The notes under the pieces: generated by a model
Database searches by the model: none
What the model saw: the letters and a program-made list of their open reading frames with translations, nothing else
What the model was told of the DNA's origin: nothing
Origin: Limnohabitans sp. JirII-31
GTDB taxonomy: Bacteria; Pseudomonadota; Gammaproteobacteria; Burkholderiales; Burkholderiaceae_C
Length of the DNA stretch: 64,000 nt
Direction of reading: 5' to 3'
NCBI RefSeq assembly: GCF_002778315.1
Contig: NZ_NESA01000002.1
Location: 124,001-188,000 of the forward strand
In this document: in pieces, positions 50,290 through 59,235 of the stretch
How the letters are laid out: each line of letters starts with the position of its first letter
How positions within the stretch are numbered: the first letter of the stretch is position 1
Position numbers and translations under genes: made by a program

Positions 50290-50294
50290 TCGAT

Positions 50295-50321
50295 TCAAGA
50301 AAACGTGTATTCAACCGATTG
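50295..50321 (+). promoter_or_regulatory. Sigma28-like promoter directly at fliD
   Basis: TCAAGAAA-N11-ACCGATTG has exact spacing and a good -10 box (5 of 8 with the CCGAT core). The -35 box keeps only TNAAG. The fliD ATG lies 8 bases after the -10 box, so the transcript would be almost leaderless. Confidence 0.5.
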
Positions 50322-50328
50322 ACAGACC

Positions 50329-51795
50329 ATGACCACAACGACCGCCACCTCTACCAGTTCATCAGCCTCTGCAGGCCTGATTGCCGCTTTAGGTGCAGGT
50401 TCTGGCATGAACACCCAGGCCTTGGCACAGAGCTTGGTCGATGCTGAAAAGACACCACAAGCCAAAATCATCAATGACAAGATTGATGTCACCAAAAAAG
50501 AAATCACGGGTTACAGCGGATTGATGTTCGTGGTGTCCGAGGTCAAAAAAGCGTTCGATGTGTTGGCTGACCCGACGCAGTTCGCAGGCCTTGTCACTAA
50601 GAATTCTCAGCCTGCGGCTTTTGACGTGATCACCAATCCCAGCGCCCAGCCTGGCATGCACGACATCAGCGTGACCAACGTGGCCAAACCACAGCGTTCA
50701 CTCACCAATGCGGGCTTTGCCGACAGCGCGAGCACCGTGGTGTCCGGCACAGATTTCACATTGAGTTTGACCACAGGAACGGCCACGGCCGTACCCATCA
50801 CAGTCCCTGCCAACAGCACCTTGGTGGGCGTGAAAGACGCGATCAACTCAGCCAATGCGGGTGTGACGGCTCAAATCATCGACTCAGGCGTGCAGGGCGC
50901 GACAGACCGCTACAAAATCATGGTCACAGGTCAACCTGGGGCCAGCAATGCTTTCACATTGAGTTCGTCCATTGCGGGCGTTGGTTTCAACACCAACCCA
51001 ACGCCGGGTCAGTCCGACAGCACCTTGCAGGCGGCGCTGAATGCCAACATTGTGGTGGATGGCATCAGCTATTCACGCTCTTCGAACACCATCCCTGATG
51101 TGGTGCCAGGCGTGACGTTTGACCTGCTCTCTGAAACGGTGGGCTCTTCGGCATCCATTCAGCTGAGCCGAGACACCACCGATTTAAAAACGAAGATCGA
51201 CAAGGTGGTGTCCACCTTCAATGATTTTCAAAACTTCATCAAGATTGCGACCGACCCTAAATCGACCGACCCAGACTTTGGTGGTTCTTTGGCCAAAGTT
51301 TCTATCGGTAAAACAGTCCAAGCCAAACTGCGACAACTGGTGTTTGGCACTGCGGGCTCCAGCACCAACAACAGCGTGCGTGGTTTGCGTGATTTGGGCG
51401 TGACCTTGCAGCAAGACGGCACCTTGACCGTTGACGCCACGGTGTTTCAAAAAGTCAGCACTGCCAATTACGACAAAGTCGTCTCGATGTTCTCAGGTAA
51501 AAGCTTGCAGAACGAAAAAGGTGCCACCACAGATGGTGTGGCAGTCTCTCTCACCGGTTGGGTCAAAACCTTGGTGTCCGCCCAAGGCCCTTTGCTGCAG
51601 GGGAGCCAAAATGATTCGACCAAGGTCAACAAATACCAAGACGACCTGACCAAACTGCAAACACGCATGGACGCATTGCTGGCGCGTTACACCAAGCAGT
51701 TTGCAGCCATGGACTCTATCGTGGGTAAGAGCAACAGCTTGAAGACCAGTTTGACATCCACCTTCGACGGCATGATGAACGCCTATAAGAAATAA
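50329..51795 (+). CDS. fliD: Filament cap protein FliD (HAP2)
   Basis: FliD (488 aa) forms the cap that polymerises flagellin. Typical features are the N-terminal LIAALGAGSGMNTQALAQSLVDAEKTPQAKIINDKIDVTKKEITGYSGLM, a Flagellin_IN-like middle (TLVGVKDAINSANAGVTAQIIDSGVQGATDRYKIMVTG), and the C-terminal helix YQDDLTKLQTRMDALLARYTKQFAAMDSIVGKSNSLKTSLTSTFDGMMNAYKK. No clear Shine-Dalgarno precedes the only plausible ATG. A strong terminator follows. Confidence 0.96.
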   Translation: MTTTTATSTSSSASAGLIAALGAGSGMNTQALAQSLVDAEKTPQAKIINDKIDVTKKEITGYSGLMFVVSEVKKAFDVLADPTQFAGLVTKNSQPAAFDVITNPSAQPGMHDISVTNVAKPQRSLTNAGFADSASTVVSGTDFTLSLTTGTATAVPITVPANSTLVGVKDAINSANAGVTAQIIDSGVQGATDRYKIMVTGQPGASNAFTLSSSIAGVGFNTNPTPGQSDSTLQAALNANIVVDGISYSRSSNTIPDVVPGVTFDLLSETVGSSASIQLSRDTTDLKTKIDKVVSTFNDFQNFIKIATDPKSTDPDFGGSLAKVSIGKTVQAKLRQLVFGTAGSSTNNSVRGLRDLGVTLQQDGTLTVDATVFQKVSTANYDKVVSMFSGKSLQNEKGATTDGVAVSLTGWVKTLVSAQGPLLQGSQNDSTKVNKYQDDLTKLQTRMDALLARYTKQFAAMDSIVGKSNSLKTSLTSTFDGMMNAYKK

Positions 51796-51810
51796 CGGTG
51801 TCTATTCACA

Positions 51811-51839
51811 AAAAGCGGCAACCTGTTGCCGCTTTTTTT
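51811..51839 (+). terminator. Intrinsic terminator after fliD
   Basis: AAAAGCGGCAAC-CT-GTTGCCGCTTTT is a perfect 12-bp stem continuing into a T-run, 16 bp after the fliD stop. It separates fliD from fliC1. Confidence 0.95.
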
Positions 51840-51877
51840 ATTCTCTTAACACATTTCATTTTTTTTTATAAATTTTC

Positions 51878-51904
51878 TTAAGTTCCATTTCCAGGCGTCG
51901 ATCT
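51878..51904 (+). promoter_or_regulatory. Sigma28 promoter for fliC1
   Basis: TTAAGTTC-N11-GTCGATCT matches the FliA consensus at 6 of 8 and 5 of 8 with exact spacing, 61 bp before the flagellin start in an AT-rich gap. Confidence 0.75.
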
Positions 51905-51965
51905 ATAAGGTACGGAGCACAAGACTCCTACTTCTTAATCTTCAACTCTGAAAAGGGGAATTGCC

Positions 51966-53891
51966 ATGTCTCTCGTCGTTAATACCAACACCAAATCCAG
52001 CATCGCCCAAGACTCGATCATGAAAGTGGGCCGTGATCTGTCCACCGCCATGGAGCGTTTGTCGACTGGCAAGCGCATCAACTCAGCCAAAGACGATGCC
52101 GCTGGCTTGTCCATCAGCAACCGCATGACCTCGCAAATCCGCGGCCTGAACATGGCGATCAAAAACGCCAACGATGGCATCTCGTTGATGCAAACCGCTG
52201 AAGGCGCGTTGGACGAAGTGACCTCGTCTCTGCAACGCATGCGTGAACTCGCCGTGCAAGCCGCCAACGGCACCAACAACGCGCAAGACCGCGCTGCACT
52301 GGACGCTGAAGTTCAGCAGCTCAAGTCTGAGATTGACCGCACGGCCAAGACCACCCAGTTCAACAGCATCAACTTGTTGGATGGTTCGTTCCAAAACAAA
52401 CAACTGCAAATTGGCGACAAGGCCAACCAAACGCTCAAAGTGGGCATTGCCAGCACCAAAGTGTCTGACCTGGGTCTGGGCACCAGCGCTGCAGGTGGCA
52501 ACACCTTCATTGGCGGGCGCTTGGGCTTTACCAACACGGCCAGCACCATTTCTTCCTCGTTCGCCAGTGGCGGCAGCCTGAGCTTGGTGATCAACGGCAC
52601 CATCATCTCCAAGATCAAGTCTGACACCAGTGGTGCCAACAACACCAAGTTGGACATCCATGACGTGGTGACCGCCATCAACAACTCGCGCGCCGGTGTG
52701 ACGGCCAGTGCCTTCAACGAAGCCACGGCTGCAACAGCGGGTAACGGTGTGATTGGATCGACGGCCTCGTTGACCATCACGGTGACGACGGTTGACGATG
52801 CCGCCTCCTTGGCCATCAAGGTCTCCAACACCAACAACATGCAAGAAGTGGTTGACAAGATCAACGCACAAGGTGGTGCTGCGACGGTGCAAGCGCGCAT
52901 CAACGACGAAGGCAAGCTGGTGTTGTTCAACAACTCTGGCGCCAAATTGACCGTCACGGACACCATTGGCGGCACAACAGTAGGCTCTAACGTGGCCGTG
53001 GGCTTCAAGAGCGGCGATGTCTTCCAGGGCATGTTGAAGCTCGAGTCGCAAACGGATGCACCAATTCGCGTTGGTGTTCTGAGCAGTTCAGGGACACCTA
53101 ATGCAACGGATGCGAATGCTGCGTTGGACACCTTGGGGCTGGTGCAAACTTATGGCATGCGAAGCGGTGACTTGGTGACCACATCGCCAGGCACGTCGAC
53201 AGAACAATTCGTGGACGCTTACACCTATGAAGGTGCAGCCATCACGGATTCCACGGCGACATGGGCAGCAGGTGAGGTCAAGATCAACGGTGTCGACATC
53301 TATCGTTCGGGTGAACAAACTGACACCACGGCCAAGAAGATTCAGCTCATCAACACCTTTGCCGATCAAACCGGTGTGTTTGCACAAGCCATTACCAACT
53401 CAAGTGGTTCAGTTGCGATCCGATTGAACTCGGTGAACAACCGCCCCATCAGCGTGGACTTGGGCAATGACACCATCGGTACTTATGGCGGTTACTCGTC
53501 GCACGGTTTGCGTGAAGTCAACGTGGGCGACGCTTACTATGACACCACCAAACCCACCTTGGGTAACAGCGGTGGTTCGTCGATGACGGGGATGAACGTG
53601 TTGTCGGCTGCTTCGGCTGCTGATGCCATGAAGGCCATCGACAACGCGATTGAGCAAGTCAGCCAGTCACGTGCGCAGTTGGGTGCTTACCAAAACCGCC
53701 TGAATGCCACGGTGAACAACCTGAGCAACGTGGTGACCAACACCGAGCAGTCGCAGAGCCGCATCATGGACACCGACTACTCGAAAGAGACCACCGCATT
53801 GGCCAAGAGCCAGATCATTTCGCAAGCTGCCACAGCCATGTTGGCGCAAGCGAACCAGTCGGCACAGAACGTGATGTCGCTCTTGAAATAA
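51966..53891 (+). CDS. fliC: Flagellin, copy 1
   Basis: This 641-aa flagellin has the conserved N-terminal coiled segment ([92 protein letters not shown]) and C-terminal segment ([37 protein letters not shown]...[29 protein letters not shown]). The middle (about 170-520) carries Flagellin_IN-like modules ([42 protein letters not shown]) and is surface exposed. It is nearly identical to copy 2 at 56195-58117. The start has AAAGGGG upstream. A terminator follows. Confidence 0.98.
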   Translation: MSLVVNTNTKSSIAQDSIMKVGRDLSTAMERLSTGKRINSAKDDAAGLSISNRMTSQIRGLNMAIKNANDGISLMQTAEGALDEVTSSLQRMRELAVQAANGTNNAQDRAALDAEVQQLKSEIDRTAKTTQFNSINLLDGSFQNKQLQIGDKANQTLKVGIASTKVSDLGLGTSAAGGNTFIGGRLGFTNTASTISSSFASGGSLSLVINGTIISKIKSDTSGANNTKLDIHDVVTAINNSRAGVTASAFNEATAATAGNGVIGSTASLTITVTTVDDAASLAIKVSNTNNMQEVVDKINAQGGAATVQARINDEGKLVLFNNSGAKLTVTDTIGGTTVGSNVAVGFKSGDVFQGMLKLESQTDAPIRVGVLSSSGTPNATDANAALDTLGLVQTYGMRSGDLVTTSPGTSTEQFVDAYTYEGAAITDSTATWAAGEVKINGVDIYRSGEQTDTTAKKIQLINTFADQTGVFAQAITNSSGSVAIRLNSVNNRPISVDLGNDTIGTYGGYSSHGLREVNVGDAYYDTTKPTLGNSGGSSMTGMNVLSAASAADAMKAIDNAIEQVSQSRAQLGAYQNRLNATVNNLSNVVTNTEQSQSRIMDTDYSKETTALAKSQIISQAATAMLAQANQSAQNVMSLLK

Positions 53892-53913
53892 GCTAAATCA
53901 AGCTGTTAGCATG

Positions 53914-53945
53914 AGGGCTGTGTCTGCTGACTCAGCCCTTTTTTT
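53914..53945 (+). terminator. Intrinsic terminator after fliC1
   Basis: AGGGCTG and CAGCCCT form a 7-bp stem with a 12-nt loop and a seven-T tail, 22 bp after the fliC1 stop. The T-run ends at the base before the ATG of the next gene. Confidence 0.88.
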
Positions 53946-55553
53946 ATGTCCAAGCCTCAACTTCACCATCTGTTTCTCAAGGCAGAAAAAGCCAGAAAAT
54001 CTGCCAACTTTGCCGAATGTAAACGTTTGTGTGAAGCGATATTGCGCATCAACAAAGACGAGATGGGGGCGGTTGAAACCTTGGCACTGTGCGCCCTAGA
54101 AACCAAGCACTTTGCTCAAGCCTATGACGCTGCGCGAAAACTCACCGAGGCGGAGCCTCTCAATGTCAACGGTGCCATGATTGCCTCTGTGGCATTGATG
54201 AACACCAGTCAAGACGAGTTGGCAGTTCACCTGCTCGAAGACCAAATCAGTCGTACTCCCGATGTACCCGCGCTTTTTTTCAACTTGCATTCGGCCTACG
54301 CTGCTTTAGGCTTGAACCAAAAAGCGCTTGAGGTGGCGATGAAGGCCATTCAGTTGGTGCCCACCAATGCAGACGCGTACAACAACTTGGGTGCGAGTTT
54401 GCACGCCTGTGCCCGCCAGTCCGATGCCGTGATTGCTTTTCAAACCGCGGTTGACCTGAACCCCAAGCACTACACCGCCCGATTGAATTTGGCCAATGCG
54501 ATTTCGGGGGATGATGAAAAAATCGTCAGTGAAATCGAGTACGTGGTGCGTGAGGCCAAAGGTGTTTTGAGCGAGCGAGCTTTGGTAGGTGCTTTGCACA
54601 ACACCGCTTTTCCGTATCTTCGACTTGGAAATTTAGAAAAAGGCTGGGAGAGACTTGAATATGGTTTTAGTCCTCTGATTGACTCCAACCGAGGTCGCCG
54701 CCCGCAACGCACGTTCAAAGAACCTCGCTGGACGGGGGAGCCCTTACACGGCAAAACGCTGCTGGTTTGGCGCGAGCAAGGTTTGGGAGACGAAATCATG
54801 TTTGCTTCCATGCTGGATGAATTACGCGCCTTGGACGGCAAGGTGATTGTTGAGTGTGAGCCTCGTTTGGTGTCGGTGTTTCAACGCTCGTTCCCTGAGT
54901 TTGAAGTACGGGCAGAAATTTACCGCGCTATTTTTCCGTTTGACAGCCCAAACAAAGACTTCAACGTACAAATTCCACTGGGTAGTTTGGCGGCTTTGTA
55001 TCGCCGAAAAATTGAAGATTTTGAGCGTTCAAAACCTTATTGGTTGCCTGAGCCTGTCAAGCAAGCAGACTACGCGCAGCGCTTGCAAGAAGCATGTGGC
55101 AGCAAACTGCGTGTGGGTCTGTGCTGGCGCAGTGCCGTGGTGTCACCTACCCGAAGCACCTCTTACACCATGCTGTCTGATTGGGCTGACCTGTTGAGGC
55201 GAGATGACGTGTGTGTGGTCAACTTGCAATATGGTCCGTGCGAAGAAGAGTTGCAACAAGTCGAAGCTGAACTGGGTTGCAAAGTTATTCGTTGGCCAGA
55301 CACCGATTTGCAAAGAGACTTAGAAGCCGTGGCCGCCATCATTGCCAATTTGGATGTGGTGTGTTCTGTGGGAACTGCGGTGGCTCAAATCAGCGGCGCG
55401 GTGGGAACCAAAACCTTGCTGTGTGCAGACTCTTACAACTGGACCTCTTTTGGCACTCAGGGCTACCCATTTCAACCGAGCATGCAATTGGTGGTGGGTG
55501 ACGAGAAAAGTAGTATGAAATCTGCTGTCGACAAGTCCATCCGAAATATTTAA
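53946..55553 (+). CDS. TPR protein with glycosyltransferase-like domain, flagellin glycosylation candidate
   Basis: This 535-aa protein has TPR-like repeats (about 5-180; KARKSANFAECKRLCEAILRINKDEMGAVETLALCALE, LNQKALEVAMKAIQLVPTNADAYNNLGASLHACARQSDAVIAFQTAVDLNPKHYTA) and a C-terminal half with WREQGLGDEIMFASML, VGLCWRSAVVSP and DVVCSVGTAVAQISGAVGTKTLLC. This layout matches the protein at 14625-16328 and resembles GT41/GT9-like transferases. Located between a flagellin and flaG, and near a complete pseudaminic acid pathway, it may move the sugar onto flagellin; this is inference. Codon use is a little more AT-rich than in the neighbours. The ATG touches the fliC1 terminator and has no Shine-Dalgarno. 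Confidence 0.72.
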   Translation: MSKPQLHHLFLKAEKARKSANFAECKRLCEAILRINKDEMGAVETLALCALETKHFAQAYDAARKLTEAEPLNVNGAMIASVALMNTSQDELAVHLLEDQISRTPDVPALFFNLHSAYAALGLNQKALEVAMKAIQLVPTNADAYNNLGASLHACARQSDAVIAFQTAVDLNPKHYTARLNLANAISGDDEKIVSEIEYVVREAKGVLSERALVGALHNTAFPYLRLGNLEKGWERLEYGFSPLIDSNRGRRPQRTFKEPRWTGEPLHGKTLLVWREQGLGDEIMFASMLDELRALDGKVIVECEPRLVSVFQRSFPEFEVRAEIYRAIFPFDSPNKDFNVQIPLGSLAALYRRKIEDFERSKPYWLPEPVKQADYAQRLQEACGSKLRVGLCWRSAVVSPTRSTSYTMLSDWADLLRRDDVCVVNLQYGPCEEELQQVEAELGCKVIRWPDTDLQRDLEAVAAIIANLDVVCSVGTAVAQISGAVGTKTLLCADSYNWTSFGTQGYPFQPSMQLVVGDEKSSMKSAVDKSIRNI

Positions 55554-55562
55554 TTTTTTCGC

Positions 55563-55589
55563 TCAAGTTCTTGGATTGAACGCCGATGC
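55563..55589 (+). promoter_or_regulatory. Sigma28 promoter for flaG
   Basis: TCAAGTTC-N11-GCCGATGC matches the FliA consensus at 6 of 8 in each box with exact spacing, 52 bp before flaG. This is one of the best FliA sites in the window. Confidence 0.82.
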
Positions 55590-55641
55590 ATAGATTGCCT
55601 AGTTTTAAGTTGGCACTATGACAGGTGCTTAAGGAGAATTT

Positions 55642-56046
55642 ATGAGTTCAATTAACAACACGGGTGGTGTCGTTACTGCTGCTTTTGCACAAAACCATGC
55701 AGGTTCAATCTCGCCTGCTCCCGCCGTGGCTACGGAGCCCGTGGCGCAGCCCTCTGATATTGCCAACCGTTTCAAAGACTTTCGTCAGGTGGTCGAGAAA
55801 TCATCGAGTCAACTCGATGACAGTCGCAGGCAATTGGAGCAGGCGGTGCAAGAACTCAAACGCACATCGGACAACGCAGGCCGAGCGCTTGGTTTTCGAA
55901 TTGATCCTGCGGTCAGTGGAACCATCGTGACGGTTTCTAACTTAGAAACCGGCCAAGTCATTCGCCAAATTCCCGACGAAGTGGTGGTGCGTGTCGCCCA
56001 CTCTATTGAGAAGATGAAGGGCTTGCTCTTCGACGGAAAACTTTAA
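55642..56046 (+). CDS. flaG: FlaG family protein
   Basis: This 134-aa protein has the FlaG domain in its C-terminal half (RALGFRIDPAVSGTIVTVSNLETGQVIRQIPDEVVVRVAHSIEKMKGLLFDGKL) after a low-complexity N-terminus and a helical segment (KDFRQVVEKSSSQLDDSRRQLEQAVQELKR). FlaG proteins affect filament length in polar flagellates and usually sit next to flagellin genes, as here. AAGGAGAA precedes the ATG. Tandem terminators follow. Confidence 0.92.
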   Translation: MSSINNTGGVVTAAFAQNHAGSISPAPAVATEPVAQPSDIANRFKDFRQVVEKSSSQLDDSRRQLEQAVQELKRTSDNAGRALGFRIDPAVSGTIVTVSNLETGQVIRQIPDEVVVRVAHSIEKMKGLLFDGKL

Positions 56047-56058
56047 TTTCGTCTTGTC

Positions 56059-56112
56059 AGCGGCATTGGCTTGCCGCTTTTGAAAAAAAGTGGCAAATAT
56101 TTGCCGCTTTTT
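56059..56112 (+). terminator. Tandem terminators between flaG and fliC2
   Basis: Two hairpins lie in a row: AGCGGCA...TGCCGCT followed by TTTT (56059-56081), and AAAGTGGCAAA-TA-TTTGCCGCTTT with one G-U pair and a T-run (about 56087-56112). Both stems share the GCGGCA/TGCCGC core seen in the fliD terminator. Confidence 0.85.
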
Positions 56113-56114
56113 CC

Positions 56115-56141
56115 TAAAGTAAGCCCAACACAGTCCGAATC
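56115..56141 (+). promoter_or_regulatory. Sigma28 promoter for fliC2
   Basis: TAAAGTAA-N11-TCCGAATC has a perfect TAAAGT, exact spacing and a CCGA core in the -10 box. It lies 53 bp before fliC2, immediately after the tandem terminators. Confidence 0.72.
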
Positions 56142-56194
56142 ACCAAGTACGGCGCCCAGAGCACCTACCTTTTAACTCTCTCTAGGAGAATGTG

Positions 56195-58117
56195 ATGACT
56201 GTTGTTAATACCAATGTGAAGGCGTCAATAGCCCAAGACTCGCTCATGAAAGTGGGCCGTGATCTGTCCACCGCCATGGAGCGTTTGTCGACTGGCAAGC
56301 GCATCAACTCAGCCAAAGACGATGCCGCTGGCTTGTCGATCAGTACCCGCATGGATTCGCAAATCCGCGGCCTGAACATGGCGATCAAAAACGCCAACGA
56401 TGGCATCTCGTTGATGCAAACCGCTGAAGGCGCGTTGGACGAAGTGACCTCGTCTTTGCAACGCATGCGTGAACTCGCCGTGCAAGCTGCCAACGGCACC
56501 AACAGCGCTCAAGACCGCGCTGCACTGGACGCTGAAGTTCAGCAGCTCAAGTCTGAGATTGACCGCACGGCCAAGACCACCCAGTTCAACAGCATCAACT
56601 TGTTGGATGGTTCGTTCCAAAACAAACAACTGCAAATTGGCGACAAGGCCAACCAAACGCTCAAAGTGGGCATTGCCAGCACCAAAGTGTCTGACCTGGG
56701 TCTGGGCACCAGCGCTGCAGGTGGCAACACCTTCATTGGTGGTCGCTTGGGCTTTACCAACACGGCCAGCACCATTTCTTCCTCGTTCGCCAGTGGCGGC
56801 AGCCTGAGCTTGGTGATCAACGGTACCGTCATCTCCAAGATCAAGTCTGACACCAGTGGTGCCAACAACACCAAGTTGGACATTCATGACGTGGTGACCG
56901 CCATCAACAACTCGCGCGCCGGTGTGACGGCCAGTGCCTTCAACGAAGCCACGGCTGCAACAGCGGGTAACGGTGTGATTGGATCGACGGCCTCGTTGAC
57001 CATCACGGTGACGACGGTTGACGATGCCGCCTCCTTGGCCATCAAGGTCTCCAACACCAACAACATGCAAGAAGTGGTTGACAAGATCAACGCACAAGGT
57101 GGTGCTGCGACGGTGCAAGCGCGCATCAACGACGAAGGCAAGTTGGTGTTGTTCAACAACTCTGGCGCCAAATTGACCGTCACGGACGCTATTGGCGGCT
57201 CGACAGTGGGCTCTAACGTGGCCGTGGGCTTCAAGAGCGGCGATATCTTCCAAGGCATGTTGAAACTCGAATCCAAAACCGATTCGCCTATCAGCATTGG
57301 CGTGCTCAGCAATGCAGGTACGGTGTCAGCGACCGTGACCACGGCTGCGTTGGACACCTTGGGGCTGGTGCAAACTTATGGCATGCGAAGTGGTGACTTG
57401 GTGACCACATCGCCAGGTACGTCGACAGAACAATTCGTGGACGCTTACACCTACGAAGGTGCAGCCATCACGGATTCCACCGCGACATGGGCAGCCGGTG
57501 AGGTCAAGATCAACGGTGTTGACATCTACCGTTCGGGTGAACAAACAGACACGACAGCCAAGAAGGTTCAGCTCATCAACACCTTTGCCGATCAAACCGG
57601 CGTGTTTGCACAAGCCATTACCAACTCTGACAGCTCTATTGCGATCCGATTGAACTCGGTGAACAACCGCCCCATCAGCGTGGACTTGGGCAATGACACC
57701 ATCGGTACCTACGGCGGTTTTGCCTCGCACGGTTTGCGTGAAGTCAACGTGGGCGACGCTTACTATGACACCACCAAACCCACCATGGGCAACAGCGGTG
57801 GTTCATCGATGTCTGGTTTGAATGTGTTGTCCACTGCTTCTGCAGCAGACGCCATGAAAGCCATCGACAACGCGATTGAGCAAGTCAGCCAGTCACGTGC
57901 GCAGTTGGGTGCTTACCAAAACCGCCTGACCGCGACGGTGAACAACCTGAGCAGTGTGGTGACCAACACCGAGCAGTCGAAGAGCCGCATCATGGACACC
58001 GACTACTCGAAAGAGACCACCGCATTGGCCAAGAGCCAGATCATTTCGCAAGCTGCCACAGCCATGTTGGCGCAAGCGAACCAGTCGGCACAAACAGTGC
58101 TCTCGCTGTTGAAGTAA
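56195..58117 (+). CDS. fliC: Flagellin, copy 2
   Basis: This 640-aa flagellin matches copy 1 almost throughout, at both protein and DNA level. The clearest differences are at the extreme N-terminus ([16 protein letters not shown] versus [17 protein letters not shown]), in a central island of about 50 residues ([33 protein letters not shown] versus [33 protein letters not shown]), and at scattered C-terminal positions. The ATG at 56195 follows AGGAGAA; a GTG one codon earlier is less likely. Both copies have their own sigma28 promoter and terminator, so both can be expressed. Confidence 0.98.
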   Translation: MTVVNTNVKASIAQDSLMKVGRDLSTAMERLSTGKRINSAKDDAAGLSISTRMDSQIRGLNMAIKNANDGISLMQTAEGALDEVTSSLQRMRELAVQAANGTNSAQDRAALDAEVQQLKSEIDRTAKTTQFNSINLLDGSFQNKQLQIGDKANQTLKVGIASTKVSDLGLGTSAAGGNTFIGGRLGFTNTASTISSSFASGGSLSLVINGTVISKIKSDTSGANNTKLDIHDVVTAINNSRAGVTASAFNEATAATAGNGVIGSTASLTITVTTVDDAASLAIKVSNTNNMQEVVDKINAQGGAATVQARINDEGKLVLFNNSGAKLTVTDAIGGSTVGSNVAVGFKSGDIFQGMLKLESKTDSPISIGVLSNAGTVSATVTTAALDTLGLVQTYGMRSGDLVTTSPGTSTEQFVDAYTYEGAAITDSTATWAAGEVKINGVDIYRSGEQTDTTAKKVQLINTFADQTGVFAQAITNSDSSIAIRLNSVNNRPISVDLGNDTIGTYGGFASHGLREVNVGDAYYDTTKPTMGNSGGSSMSGLNVLSTASAADAMKAIDNAIEQVSQSRAQLGAYQNRLTATVNNLSSVVTNTEQSKSRIMDTDYSKETTALAKSQIISQAATAMLAQANQSAQTVLSLLK

Positions 58118-58136
58118 GAAGTTAGATGGCAGTTCA

Positions 58137-58168
58137 GGGCTGGGTGTTCACGCACCCAGCCCTTTTTT
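58137..58168. terminator. Terminator after fliC2
   Basis: GGGCTGGGTG-TTCACG-CACCCAGCCC is a perfect 10-bp stem followed by six T, 19 bp after the fliC2 stop. It also lies just beyond the end of the convergent pseI gene. Confidence 0.95.
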
Positions 58169-58172
58169 GCGT

Positions 58173-59228
58173 TCACACCATGTGCTGCCAGCGCACGGGA
58201 GAGTTGATGGAGACACTTTGTTTCACAGTGCGGCCCAAAACATCGTCTAAGTGTTTAGGTGCCAAGCCAAAGCCTGGTCGCACACTGCGTACAGCGTCTG
58301 CTGTGATCACATCGCCTGCTTGCAAGTCCTTGACGAAATACAGTGAGCGCCGAAACTGCGCATTGGCTTGTTCGCTGGGCTTTCTGCCGTAATCCACACG
58401 TCCCAAGGCTTGCCAAGCGGTGCGTGCGCCACGACACAGCTCTGACAATTCTTTGGGTTCGAGCGAAAAGCTGTCATCGGGCCCACCACCTTGGCGGTTG
58501 AGTGTGAAGTGTTTTTCGATGATGCAGGCACCCAGGGCCACGCTGGTGATGGCGGTGGTGTTGTCGAGCGTGTGGTCAGACAAACCCGTGACAACGCCAA
58601 AGCGATCTTGCATGTCTTGCAGCGTGCGCAAGTTGTAATCTGCCGCTGGGGCAGGGTAGCCACTGACGCAGTGCAGCAGCGCCAACTCTTTGCATCCCCC
58701 TGAATAGGCCGCATCCACCGCCTCTTGAATTTCTAAGTCATCGGCCATGCCGGTAGAAATAATCATGGGCTTGCCCGTGCGTGCCACGTAGCGGATGAGT
58801 GGCAAATCGATGGCTTCAAAGGACGCTATTTTGTAAGCCGGTGCTCCCAGGCTTTCTAGCAAATCCACGGCTGTGGCATCAAACGGTGAGCTGAAGAGGG
58901 TGATGCCAATGTGGCGCGCATGTTCAAACAGGGGGGCGTGCCAGCTCCACGGCATATGGGCTTCTTGGTACAAGTCATACAGGGTACGGCCGTCCCACAA
59001 ACCACCGGTGATGCGAAAGTCTTCGCTGTCGGCATTGAGCGTGATGGTGTCTGGCGTGTAGGTCTGTAACTTCACCGCATCTGCCCCAGCCGTCTTGGCT
59101 GCTTCAATGAGGCGGTAGGCATTGTCGAGGCTGCCATTGTGGTTGGCAGACATTTCTGCAATCACGTACGGGGCAGCGTCTGCGCCAATCCAGCGTCCGT
59201 CAATGCGAAGAGGGTGAGGTTGTGACAT
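58173..59228 (-). CDS. pseI: Pseudaminic acid synthase PseI
   Basis: PseI (351 aa) condenses 2,4-diacetamido-2,4,6-trideoxy-L-altrose with phosphoenolpyruvate to give pseudaminic acid. The NeuB-type TIM barrel is clear (IAEMSANHNGSLDNAYRLIEAAKTAGADAVKLQTYTPDTITL; FSSPFDATAVDLLESLGAPAYKIASFEAIDLPLIRYVA; IEKHFTLNR). A C-terminal SAF domain follows (about 290-350; SLYFVKDLQAGDVITADAVRSVRPGFGLAPKHLDDVLG). EMSANHNGS and the GGGPDDSFSLEP segment fit PseI rather than NeuB. It is last in the pseC-to-pseI operon. Confidence 0.95.
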   Translation of the reverse strand: MSQPHPLRIDGRWIGADAAPYVIAEMSANHNGSLDNAYRLIEAAKTAGADAVKLQTYTPDTITLNADSEDFRITGGLWDGRTLYDLYQEAHMPWSWHAPLFEHARHIGITLFSSPFDATAVDLLESLGAPAYKIASFEAIDLPLIRYVARTGKPMIISTGMADDLEIQEAVDAAYSGGCKELALLHCVSGYPAPAADYNLRTLQDMQDRFGVVTGLSDHTLDNTTAITSVALGACIIEKHFTLNRQGGGPDDSFSLEPKELSELCRGARTAWQALGRVDYGRKPSEQANAQFRRSLYFVKDLQAGDVITADAVRSVRPGFGLAPKHLDDVLGRTVKQSVSINSPVRWQHMV

Positions 59229-59235
59229 GACGATC

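Noticed and set aside
52083-53051. Long minus-strand frames opposite both flagellins (also 56309-57253)
   Set aside because: The two frames look conserved only because the flagellin genes are near copies; each is antisense to a clear flagellin.
55614-55633. Sigma54-like TGGCACT before flaG
   Set aside because: The -24 half is good, but no GC is found at the required 12-bp distance. The FliA site just upstream explains the gene better.
51966-58117. Flagellin duplication as a sign of a mobile element
   Set aside because: No transposase, terminal repeats or target duplications flank either copy; a simple gene duplication with conversion is enough.
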